Origin: Nanobdellota archaeon
GTDB taxonomy: Archaea; Nanobdellota; Nanobdellia; Pacearchaeales; GW2011-AR1
Reading direction: 5' to 3'
NCBI GenBank assembly: GCA_030647095.1
Contig: JAUSKH010000049.1
Location: 1 to 35,239, forward strand
Length of the DNA: 35,239 nucleotides
The notes below the pieces were generated by a model. That model had not been told where the DNA came from. It saw only the letters and a list, made by a program, of their open reading frames with translations, and made no database searches. Made by a program: the position numbers and the translations under genes. Numbering within the stretch: position 1 is the stretch's first letter; each line of letters starts with the position of its first letter. Positions 8,941 to 17,075 of this stretch are shown in pieces.

Positions 8941-9462
8941 TCATTTTCTTATTAAATTTGTTAACTCTTCTATATTTAATTTTAAAATATTGTACTCTTT
9001 TGCTTCTTTATTGCGCTCCCTCAGGTTTCTTGCTGCAGTGTCTACCATAGAAGGCTTCTGAAATCTTGTTTGAATAATATCCTCTGGTCTAAAAGAGGAA
9101 ACTATCTTAGAGATATTTTTATATATCATATCTCTAATTTCATGAAAATGCCCATCGAAGTCGTTACAAATTTCAACATTTAAATCATCTAAATACCCTA
9201 AATCCTTTATCGCTTTTTGCATTAATAATATTATTATCGTTGTATGAAGCCTAATTCTAAGCCTCATCTTATCAGTCTTCTCGTTTTTTCCTAATTTCCA
9301 CAACTTTCCTTGTTTATATAGACTTGTAATCATATCCTTTACATCTTGAGGAACATTAATACCATAGATTTCTTTCTTGTTTAGAATCAAAGCAATAGAA
9401 TAATCTTTCTCGAAAATATCTCTACCCGATTTATCAATTTGAAATAAAGTTATCATTTTCAC
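8941..9462 (-). CDS. Hypothetical protein translationally coupled to a nucleoside deoxyribosyltransferase
   Basis: 173-aa ORF overlapping the upstream NDT gene by 4 bp (ATGA); no family recognised. Confidence 0.65.
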   Translation of the reverse strand: MKMITLFQIDKSGRDIFEKDYSIALILNKKEIYGINVPQDVKDMITSLYKQGKLWKLGKNEKTDKMRLRIRLHTTIIILLMQKAIKDLGYLDDLNVEICNDFDGHFHEIRDMIYKNISKIVSSFRPEDIIQTRFQKPSMVDTAARNLRERNKEAKEYNILKLNIEELTNLIRK

Positions 9463-9893
9463 AACCCTTCCTTAGCTTGCTCTTTAAACCCAATTAATTC
9501 CACTCTTAGTTCCTCGACCGAACTTACAATCTTCATGGAAGCAATAAGAATTGCACTCAAATATTCCAAAGCCTCTAAAACAGGCTCATCTGTTTTAATG
9601 CCTATTGCAGGAATGCCTTTAGCGTATGCATAACCTAATTCCCATGCAGTTCCTGCACCTACGTGCAAACCATCCAAAACAGCAACCACTAAATCAACCT
9701 CATTAAATCCTTGTCCAATATCTCCTTCAAATATTCTTTGAATATCATTAATTGATTCAGCAAGCCCAACATCCCTATGGGGAAGAAAAGTTTCAAATCC
9801 TAAGGAAGTGCATAGTCTCTCAATTTCTTCAAGCTGCTCTTGCTCAGATTCTGTTCTGATTTTACCTGCAATATAGACTTTCATACATATCAT
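9459..9893 (-). CDS. Nucleoside 2-deoxyribosyltransferase family protein
   Basis: MKVYIAGKIRTESEQEQLEEI; LVVAVLDGLHVGAGTAWELGYAYAKGIPAIGIKTD. Confidence 0.85.
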   Translation of the reverse strand: MICMKVYIAGKIRTESEQEQLEEIERLCTSLGFETFLPHRDVGLAESINDIQRIFEGDIGQGFNEVDLVVAVLDGLHVGAGTAWELGYAYAKGIPAIGIKTDEPVLEALEYLSAILIASMKIVSSVEELRVELIGFKEQAKEGL

Positions 9894-9938
9894 ACCCTAA
9901 GCATACTTATAACCTTTATCCGAATAAAAAGATTTAAA

Positions 9939-9953
9939 TAATACATCGTATTA
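9939..9953. promoter_or_regulatory. Palindromic operator candidate TAATAC-ATC-GTATTA abutting a TATA box (GATTTAAATA)
   Basis: Perfect 6+6 palindrome between the TATA-like box and the antitoxin start at 9966. Confidence 0.5.
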
Positions 9954-9965
9954 CAATTAACACAT

Positions 9966-10277
9966 ATGGCAAAGACAATAACAACCCGCTTACCTGACGA
10001 ATATGTAATCGGAATAGGAAAAATAGCAAAGATAGAGAAGTTAGATACATCAGGAGTAATTAGAAAGCTTTTAGCGAAAGCTATAGGGGAATGGAAAAAG
10101 GATTATGCTATTGATATGTATAAAAGAGGAGAATTCTCATTTGGGCAAGCCGCAAAGGCTGCAGAGATAAGTATGTGGGATTTTCCAAACTTATTAAAAG
10201 AAAAGAAAGTCGCGCTAAATCTCGATGTAGAAGAATTAGAATCCGAGTTAGAAACAATAAAATGGAAAAGGAAGTAG
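9966..10277 (+). CDS. UPF0175-like antitoxin
   Basis: RHH-like N-terminus plus WKKDYAIDMYKRGEFSFGQAAKAAEISMWDFPNLLKEKKVALNLDVEELESEL; precedes a DUF3368-like toxin. Confidence 0.8.
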   Translation: MAKTITTRLPDEYVIGIGKIAKIEKLDTSGVIRKLLAKAIGEWKKDYAIDMYKRGEFSFGQAAKAAEISMWDFPNLLKEKKVALNLDVEELESELETIKWKRK

Positions 10278-10747
10278 TATCTAACTCTAGCTCAATAATC
10301 TTTCTAGCAAAGTTAAATATTTTTGATTTAGCAAGAAACGTTTTTTCCAGAATAATTGTGCCAAAAGCAGTAACTAAAGAATTATTCGAAAAAGACTCAC
10401 CGGAAAATGAAATAGTTAAAAGAGAATTGAATAATTTTCTGAAGGAAAGCGAAGTAAAAAATATTAAAGACTTTCCACTCGACGAAGGAGAAAAAGCAGC
10501 TATTTCGCTATGCTTAGAAAAAAATGTAGGAATTTTCTTGTCTGATGATAAGAAAGCAAGAAGATATGCTAAATCCCTAGGAATAAAAGTAATAGGGATA
10601 CTAGGGATTTTACTAGATAACATACAAGAAAAAAAGATAGATAAAAAAGAATTTCTAAGGTTATTGAATAAATTGATAGAAAAGGGTTATTATATTTCCC
10701 CCGCATTATATGCAGAAGTAATGAAGAAGATAGAAGAGTTGCAGTAG
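10262..10747 (+). CDS. DUF3368 / PIN-like toxin
   Basis: VVSNSSSIIFLAKLNIFDL; DEGEKAAISLCLEKNVGIFLSDDKKARRYAKSLGIKVIGILGILL; ATG at 10262 overlapping the antitoxin end is preferred over 10175. Confidence 0.8.
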   Translation: MEKEVVSNSSSIIFLAKLNIFDLARNVFSRIIVPKAVTKELFEKDSPENEIVKRELNNFLKESEVKNIKDFPLDEGEKAAISLCLEKNVGIFLSDDKKARRYAKSLGIKVIGILGILLDNIQEKKIDKKEFLRLLNKLIEKGYYISPALYAEVMKKIEELQ

Positions 10748-10880
10748 GAGCATAACTTGCTTTATAGTGGCAAGCTCTTCATCAATAAGCGTCCTTAAAT
10801 CAGATATTACTACTTCTGTAGTTTACTCTTTGTCATACTTAAATCATCTAACTCTACTTCATAAAAAATAGTAAGGAAAA

Positions 10881-10914
10881 CTTTAAATAGTACTTATGAC
10901 CTTAAGTACTTATG
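10881..10914. promoter_or_regulatory. TATA box plus direct-repeat operator overlapping the antitoxin start codon
   Basis: CTTTAAATAG then AGTACTTATG at 10889-10898 and again at 10905-10914 (16-bp spacing); the second copy contains the ATG. Confidence 0.6.
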
Positions 10915-11175
10915 GGAGAAATGAAAATAAAGATTAATGATGGTTTGGAACAGGTTTTCAGAAAGGTTGCTATGCGTAGATTTGGATATCATCGGGGCTC
11001 AATGAGCAAAGCAGCTCAGGAAGCATTTGAACAATGGACTTCTATACAAGATGTACCCGATCATAAAGAAGACCCGGTAGAGATGATTTCTGGATTAATG
11101 AAACATGTGAAAAAGAATTCAGTAGAATTACAGCATGAGGCTTGGGAAAGGGTTGGTAGAAAGCATGCTCATTGA
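10912..11175 (+). CDS. RHH-type antitoxin (VapB-like)
   Basis: IKINDGLEQVFRKVAMRRFGYHRGSMSKAAQEAFEQW; overlaps a PIN-domain gene. Confidence 0.7.
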   Translation: MGEMKIKINDGLEQVFRKVAMRRFGYHRGSMSKAAQEAFEQWTSIQDVPDHKEDPVEMISGLMKHVKKNSVELQHEAWERVGRKHAH

Positions 11176-11560
11176 TGCAAATATCTTCCTAGAAGTTCTT
11201 CTAGAACAACAAAGCAGTGGTAGATGCAAGGCTTTTCTAAATTTGTTAAAAACGGGAGAACAAAAAGCAATTCTGACAACATTTTCTATTGACTCAATAA
11301 TATTATCTATGTATAGAGAAAGAGTAAAAGAAGAAAAAATAAAGATATTCTTACGTAGCTTATCACAGTATAAAGGTTTGAAAATATATTCTATAAGTTT
11401 ACGTGATAGATTTGAAGCTTTAGACCAAATTAAAAGATATAATTTAGATTATGAAGATGCAATAACATTACAGGCAGCAATTTCAACAAAATGCTCATCT
11501 ATTCTTAGTTTTGATAGGCATTTTGATAGGGTAAAAGAACTAAAAAGAGAAGAACCTTAA
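11165..11560 (+). CDS. PIN-domain toxin (VapC-like)
   Basis: MLIDANIFLEVLLEQ; YNLDYEDAITLQAAISTKCSSILSFDRHFDRV; ATG at 11165. Confidence 0.85.
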   Translation: MLIDANIFLEVLLEQQSSGRCKAFLNLLKTGEQKAILTTFSIDSIILSMYRERVKEEKIKIFLRSLSQYKGLKIYSISLRDRFEALDQIKRYNLDYEDAITLQAAISTKCSSILSFDRHFDRVKELKREEP

Positions 11561-11597
11561 ATCAATTTATAGTAAATGATATTAACATTCTTTATAG

Positions 11598-11687
11598 AGG
11601 ACTTTGAATAACCCCTGTTTTTTCCTTCTTTCAAAGTCCTTCTTAGAGAGTTTTGAAAGTTTTGTAAGGGTTTTTCAAAACTCTCTA
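11598..11687. repeat. Tandem stem-loops with complementary loops
   Basis: AGGACTTTGAA (11598-11608)/TTCAAAGTCCT (11630-11640); TAGAGAGTTTTGAAA (11644-11658)/TTTCAAAACTCTCTA (11673-11687); loop AACCC vs loop GGGTT. Confidence 0.7.
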
Positions 11688-11742
11688 TAGGTTATAAAAC
11701 TCCCACCATCGAACTTAAAAATACTATTTTGCTTCCTCTTCT

Positions 11743-13125
11743 ATGAAAATAGTAATAATAAAGCTTGGCGCAGCAGGAGATGTAATAAGAACTTTACCAA
11801 TAGCAAAAGCCATGAAAGAAAAATACAAAGATGCAGAAATCACTTGGATTACTAAAGACAACATCGCAGATATTCTAAAACCAAGCGAATTTATTGATAA
11901 TGTATACACTTTGCCTTACACTGGCCCACAACAATTTAACTTACTCTACAATTTCGATATTGAAGATGAAGCAACTCAACTAGCACTTATAATTAAAGCA
12001 GATAAGAAATATGGATTTTCCAAAGAAGGGAATTTTCCAGTAGCGTTTAATTTTGGCGCAGAAGAATATCTTAATACTTTTTTTGATGATGAAGTAAAAA
12101 AGGAAAATCAAAAAACCTATCAAGAGTTAATGTTTAATGCAGCAGAATTAACCTATAAAAGAGAACACGTTGGAATTATATTAACTAAAGAAGATCGTGA
12201 ATACGCACTAAAATTCTTTCAGGATAATAAAATTCTAAAATATAATGTTTTAGGTATTCATATGGGTGCTTCTTCCAGATGGCCTTCAAAAGTCTGGCAC
12301 GAATCTAAACTTATTGAGTTCATACAGCAAGCAAATAAAAAAAATTATGAAATAATTATCTTTGGTGGTCCAAATGAAGCATTTAAACATGAAGCTCTTC
12401 TAGAAAAACTAGAACAGAAAAATATTATAGCACACGCAAATAATCCTGACAATACTAATAGGCAATTTGCCTCTCTTATTGAACGCTGTACAGCAATAAT
12501 CTGTTCAGATAGTTTTGCTTTGCATGTGGCTCTAGCTCTCAAAAAACCCACAATAGGCTTATTCTTCTGCACAAGTCCTCATGAAGTTGAAAGCTACGGA
12601 CTATTAAAAAAAGTTGTCTCTCCACTGCTAAAAGATTTCTTTCCAGAACATATGAATGAATATAATGAAGAACTCGTAAAAAGCATTTCTCCACAAGAAG
12701 TTTTAGAAGCACTGGAAGACTCTCTAAAAATAGATACAGTTACAGCAATCATCAAACACCCAACAGAAGAAAAAGTGCTAATCATACAAAGAAGCATTAA
12801 AGATTCAGTTCACAATAATCTCTGGGCATTTCCTGGCGGAAGATGCGAGCAGGGAGAATCTGTCAAGCAAACACTCCAAAGAGAAGTAAAAGAAGAAGTA
12901 GGCTTAGATATAAAATCAATAGGCAAAAAAATTGCAGATTACACCTATCCTATAGAAAAAGGAATATTACTAAGAGGAGCCTCCTATTTTGTCTTCCCAA
13001 CAAGTACAGAAACCGAAGAAGGTCTAGATGTACAAGCACTTCAATGGGTAACTCCTGAAGAACTTAAAAACTATCCCCATATAGATGGAATGGAAGACGA
13101 AATATTAAAGGCGCTTTACAGCTAA
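11743..13125 (+). CDS. GT9 (heptosyltransferase-like) and Nudix hydrolase fusion
   Basis: N-term MKIVIIKLGAAGDVIRTLPIAKAMKEKY and LGIHMGASSRWPSKVWHESKLIEFI...CSDSFALHVALALKKPTIGLFF; C-term Nudix box GGRCEQGESVKQTLQREVKEEVGLDI. Confidence 0.88.
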   Translation: MKIVIIKLGAAGDVIRTLPIAKAMKEKYKDAEITWITKDNIADILKPSEFIDNVYTLPYTGPQQFNLLYNFDIEDEATQLALIIKADKKYGFSKEGNFPVAFNFGAEEYLNTFFDDEVKKENQKTYQELMFNAAELTYKREHVGIILTKEDREYALKFFQDNKILKYNVLGIHMGASSRWPSKVWHESKLIEFIQQANKKNYEIIIFGGPNEAFKHEALLEKLEQKNIIAHANNPDNTNRQFASLIERCTAIICSDSFALHVALALKKPTIGLFFCTSPHEVESYGLLKKVVSPLLKDFFPEHMNEYNEELVKSISPQEVLEALEDSLKIDTVTAIIKHPTEEKVLIIQRSIKDSVHNNLWAFPGGRCEQGESVKQTLQREVKEEVGLDIKSIGKKIADYTYPIEKGILLRGASYFVFPTSTETEEGLDVQALQWVTPEELKNYPHIDGMEDEILKALYS

Positions 13126-13176
13126 TTTAAATCACAAAGTAGAAAGAAATAAAAGCCTTCTAAAGTACCTAAATTC

Positions 13177-13737
13177 ATGATATCAGAAGATGCAGAAAAT
13201 CTCAATATTGCTCTAAAAAAAACTCTTGACCTGGAAAAAGATAATCTAGAAAAGATGATTTCTATAGGCCTAGAGTGCTTAAGCTCAGGAGGAAAAATTC
13301 TAGCATGCGGAAACGGAGGTTCTGCTTCACAAGCCCAGCATTTTGCAGCAGAATTAGTTGTAAGATTAAAGAAAAATAGAAAAGCTCTTCCTTCAATAGC
13401 CCTCACAACAGATACTTCTATACTAACAGCCTGTAGCAATGATTATTCTTTTGATAAAATCTTCTCCAGGCAAATTGAAGCTCTTGCCAATGAAAAAGAT
13501 ATACTTCTCTGTCTCAGCACCTCCGGCAATTCCGCTAATGTTGTACAAGCAGCACTAGCTGCAAAAGAAAAAGGTTGTAAAACAGTCTCTTTTACAGGAA
13601 AAAAAGAAAGCGAATTAGAAAAAATTTCAGATGTTACAATAAAAGTACAGGCAGAAGAAACTTCCAGAATACAGGAAATTCATCTTTTTCTTATTCATTT
13701 CTTGGCAGGAGAACTTGAAAAACCCTACAATGAATAA
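13177..13737 (+). CDS. gmhA: SIS-domain phosphosugar isomerase, GmhA-like (sedoheptulose-7-phosphate isomerase)
   Basis: ILACGNGGSASQAQHFAAELVVRLKKNRKALPSIALTTDTSILTACSNDYSFDKIFSRQIEAL; LLCLSTSGNSANVVQA. Confidence 0.88.
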   Translation: MISEDAENLNIALKKTLDLEKDNLEKMISIGLECLSSGGKILACGNGGSASQAQHFAAELVVRLKKNRKALPSIALTTDTSILTACSNDYSFDKIFSRQIEALANEKDILLCLSTSGNSANVVQAALAAKEKGCKTVSFTGKKESELEKISDVTIKVQAEETSRIQEIHLFLIHFLAGELEKPYNE

Positions 13738-15127
13738 TCTAGAGAATATTTTAATGAAATTTAAAGGGAAGAAGATAGTAATTATAGGAGATGTAATGTT
13801 GGACAAATATATTGAAGGCGAAGTCACACGCATAAGCCCAGAAGCCCCTGTTCCAATAGTTAAAGTAGAAAAAGAATTTTACGAAGTAGGTGGAGCAGGC
13901 AATGTAGCAACAAACATTGCTTCTTTAGGTGGTTCAGCATTTTTATTCTCTTTCTTAGGAAACGATGCAGCTGGACAAAAAGTTAAAGAAATACTAAAGT
14001 CAAAATCAGTTTCTTTTCTATTTGACGAATCACAAAGTACAATAGAAAAAACACGAGTTATAGGTAAATCACAACAGTTAATCAGGTTTGACAAAGAAGA
14101 TATTAAACCAAGAGTCTTTAGCAATCTTACTAAAAAAGCAATCTTAGAAAAAGTAAAAGAATCAGGCATAATAATTATTTCAGATTATGCAAAAGGCACA
14201 GTAACACAAGATGTTATGAATTTGCTAGAAGAATACAAATCTAAAATAATAATAGACCCAAGACCTCAAAATAAATCATTATACAAGGGAGTCTTTCTTA
14301 TAACTCCTAATGAAAAAGAATGCTTTGAAATGTCTTCATGTAAAGACGTATTCCAAGGAGGAGATTTACTCCAAAAAGAACTAAGTTCTCATATTCTCGT
14401 TACAAGAGGAGAAAAAGGAATGGCTATATTTGCAGAAAATATAGTTGAAATACCAACATATGCCAAAGAAGTCTACGACGTCACAGGAGCAGGAGATACA
14501 GTAATCGCAGCTCTTTCACTCTCTTTAGCCTCGGGCGCTTCCTTAGAAGAAGGCGCAATACTAGCAAATCACGCTGCAGGTATCGCAGTAGCTAAAAAAG
14601 GAACTTATAATGTTACATTCAAAGAATTAAAGGAAAAAATAACAATAGAAGGAAAAAAAGTCGTAGATCTTGAAGAATTAAAAAGAATAGTTGAAGAACA
14701 AAAAAGAAAAGGGAGAAAAATTGTTTGGACAAACGGTTGTTTTGATATTCTTCATATAGGCCATATAAAATATTTACAGGAAGCTAAAAAGCTCGGAGAT
14801 ATATTAATCGTAGGAATTAATTCAGATGAATCAGTTAAAAAATTAAAAGGTCCAGAAAGACCTCTTCAATCAGAAAAAGAAAGGGCAGAGATTCTCTCTG
14901 CTTTAGATTGTGTAGATTATATCACAATCTTCCCAGATATTACTTCTACTTCTCTACTTGGGGAACTTCAGCCAAATATCTATGTAAAAGGTGCAGATTA
15001 TACCAAAGAATCAATGAATCAAGATGAAAGAAAAGCAATAATGGATTACAATGGCAATATAATCTTCATCCCATTAGTTGAAGGAAAGTCTACATCCAAT
15101 ATAATACAAAAATTAAGATCCGATTGA
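13715..15127 (+). CDS. hldE: HldE/RfaE-like bifunctional heptose kinase / nucleotidyltransferase
   Basis: N-term ribokinase fold (GDVMLDKYIEGEVTRISPEAPVPIVKV, DVTGAGDTVIAALSLSLASG); C-term WTNGCFDILHIGHIKYLQEAKKLGDILIVGINSDESVKKLKG. Confidence 0.93.
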   Translation: MKNPTMNNLENILMKFKGKKIVIIGDVMLDKYIEGEVTRISPEAPVPIVKVEKEFYEVGGAGNVATNIASLGGSAFLFSFLGNDAAGQKVKEILKSKSVSFLFDESQSTIEKTRVIGKSQQLIRFDKEDIKPRVFSNLTKKAILEKVKESGIIIISDYAKGTVTQDVMNLLEEYKSKIIIDPRPQNKSLYKGVFLITPNEKECFEMSSCKDVFQGGDLLQKELSSHILVTRGEKGMAIFAENIVEIPTYAKEVYDVTGAGDTVIAALSLSLASGASLEEGAILANHAAGIAVAKKGTYNVTFKELKEKITIEGKKVVDLEELKRIVEEQKRKGRKIVWTNGCFDILHIGHIKYLQEAKKLGDILIVGINSDESVKKLKGPERPLQSEKERAEILSALDCVDYITIFPDITSTSLLGELQPNIYVKGADYTKESMNQDERKAIMDYNGNIIFIPLVEGKSTSNIIQKLRSD

Positions 15128-15266
15128 TAAAGAGATTGTCTAAATTTGCTATCTCTGCAGCAAGCTATGGAGTATTTCCGCAAATTTTGCTTCGCAACCG
15201 ACAATCTCTAATTGTCAAATTGACAACATAGCAAGCTGTGTGGTATTAACCCAATTTGACAATAAA
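15124..15266 (-). repeat. Two-module palindromic repeat, copy A (inverted relative to B)
   Basis: Reverse complement matches 16900-17042 with about 2 mismatches over 143 bp. Confidence 0.93.
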
Positions 15267-15280
15267 TGAATATACGTTTC

Positions 15281-16789
15281 TTAATATTTTATTTCATATA
15301 TTATAAGAATAGGGTTCTTTTTCTCTGCGTCTGAGAAATATGCTTGAACTGGAGTAACCCTGTTCTGATTATTTTGAACCCATTCTAGAGCTCCTGGAGG
15401 ATTATATTCTAAAGCTGATAGAATTACATATCTTGGAGTTGTATTTTGCAAGAATCCATCAAAACTAGCTTGTGTGGCATAATCTCCTGTTAGATGAGTT
15501 ACGTTAATTTCTGAGTAATATACAGTTTGGGTATAGCCTGCTGACAAGACCCTATCATTTTTATTTGCGTTCTCTTTTAGCCAAATACCAGATAATTTGG
15601 TTGGCATGTAACTATCTTTTTTCGTTTCTATTATGCTATCAAAATGCTTATACTGATAGTATCCACTTAGAGCAAGCAAGACGGCTATTATGAGTATTGC
15701 TAATGGTTTGCTATATTTCTTAGATTTATCGTAAATAAACATCAGGCCTTTTCCTGCTAGTAAGAAAATAAAAGGCATCCAAAGGAAAACCCAGCGATCG
15801 TCTGTATTTCTTATATAAAAGATATAAAATGCTGAGACAAAAGCTAAACTTAAAACACAAAATATGTCTGCGTTTAACCAATGCTTTTTTTCTTTTAATA
15901 GTAAATCAGAGTAGAAGAGGAACTTTAGAGCTAGAATGAGACCAATAAGGAACAATATGAAGACTACACCTTCTGTAAGGAAGTAGTAAAACCTAAAATT
16001 ATACCATCCTATTGCGAACTCCAATGCTGTTCTATCAGGTGTATACCCTCCCCTAAGTGCGAGCACGTCATGGAAAGTAAAGTACGACCAAATGAAGTAA
16101 GGAACCATAGATATTAAAAAAGAAATAGAGAATACATAATTAGCTTTGTTGAAAAAAGCGGAAAGTCTTTCTTTAAGAAATATAAAAACAATAAATATCA
16201 TTGGTACCAAAAGAGCTGAGACCTTAAAGTACACACCTAATGCGACACATAATCCTGAGAGTGCCGGCAAAATCATCTTCTTATTTTCTTCTTTCCAGTA
16301 TTTCCACATGAAGAATACTGCTAGCACTTGAAAGATCATGGAAAAAAAGTCTGGTTGTAGACGTAGAGACCAAAATACAAATGTCCAGCTTATTGAGCTA
16401 AGAAATGCTGCAATAAGTGCTATCTTTTTATCAAACATTTCTTTTCCGAGGAGATAAATTGTAAAACTAAGTATAACAGAAGGTATTATTACTAACAAAA
16501 TCCTCATGGCTGCTTCCTGTAAACCCAACTTAAATGCCAATGCAGCTAGTGCTTGGAAGAGTGGAGGTCTTTGTCCGTTTAAGTTGTAAATTACTCCAAA
16601 AGCCCAATGCTTTGCTGTTGCCATGTATTCTGCTTCGTCCCACCATAATGGCTGGCCCTTGATAGTTGGAAAATAATACATTCGGATTGCAAAAGCTAAA
16701 ATAAGAATTGCTATTAGTGTTGCGTTAGACGGTTCTTTAATCCAATCAAGAACTATTTTTTTTCTCTTTTCTATTTTTTCTTCTGACAT
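15281..16789 (-). CDS. GT39/PMT_2 (ArnT-like) multi-pass glycosyltransferase
   Basis: FAIRMYYFPTIKGQPLWWDEAEYMATAKHWAFGVIYNLNGQRPPLFQALAALAFKLG; many TM segments. Confidence 0.85.
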   Translation of the reverse strand: MSEEKIEKRKKIVLDWIKEPSNATLIAILILAFAIRMYYFPTIKGQPLWWDEAEYMATAKHWAFGVIYNLNGQRPPLFQALAALAFKLGLQEAAMRILLVIIPSVILSFTIYLLGKEMFDKKIALIAAFLSSISWTFVFWSLRLQPDFFSMIFQVLAVFFMWKYWKEENKKMILPALSGLCVALGVYFKVSALLVPMIFIVFIFLKERLSAFFNKANYVFSISFLISMVPYFIWSYFTFHDVLALRGGYTPDRTALEFAIGWYNFRFYYFLTEGVVFILFLIGLILALKFLFYSDLLLKEKKHWLNADIFCVLSLAFVSAFYIFYIRNTDDRWVFLWMPFIFLLAGKGLMFIYDKSKKYSKPLAILIIAVLLALSGYYQYKHFDSIIETKKDSYMPTKLSGIWLKENANKNDRVLSAGYTQTVYYSEINVTHLTGDYATQASFDGFLQNTTPRYVILSALEYNPPGALEWVQNNQNRVTPVQAYFSDAEKKNPILIIYEIKY

Positions 16790-16899
16790 TCATTCAGTGT
16801 AGAATAGAGGGTTTTTATTAGTTTCTAATTTGTGTTAAGTCAAGTTCATAAAGTAACAAATAGTTTAGCAGAATAGTCATTTATCTAAAAATTTCTTTT

Positions 16900-17042
16900 T
16901 TTATTGTCAAATTGGGTTAATACCACACAGCTTGCTATGTTGTCGATTTGACAATTAGAGATTGTCGGTTGCGAAGCAAATTTTGCGGAAATACTCCATA
17001 GCTTGCTGCAGAGATAGCAAATTTAGACAATCTCTTTATCAA
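16900..17042 (+). repeat. Two-module palindromic repeat, copy B
   Basis: TTTATTGTCAAATTGGGTTAATACC...GACAATCTCTTTATCAA; same ends and stem layout as copies A, C and D. Confidence 0.93.
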
Positions 17043-17075
17043 AAAGTTTATTAATCAAATTATTTTGCTCCTAAA

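Noticed and set aside
10175-10261. Extended N-terminus of the DUF3368 toxin
   Set aside because: Arg/Lys-rich 29 residues overlap the antitoxin coding region; the ATG at 10262 gives a canonical VVSNSS start
10108-10623. 171-aa minus-strand ORF antisense to the TA locus
   Set aside because: Opposite strand of a well-supported antitoxin/toxin pair; low-complexity hydrophobic/serine-rich translation
13122-13439. 105-aa minus-strand ORF
   Set aside because: Antisense shadow of gmhA
15124-17042. CRISPR array from repeated palindromic sequence
   Set aside because: Only two ~143-bp inverted copies around a gene, no short regularly spaced direct repeats, and no cas genes
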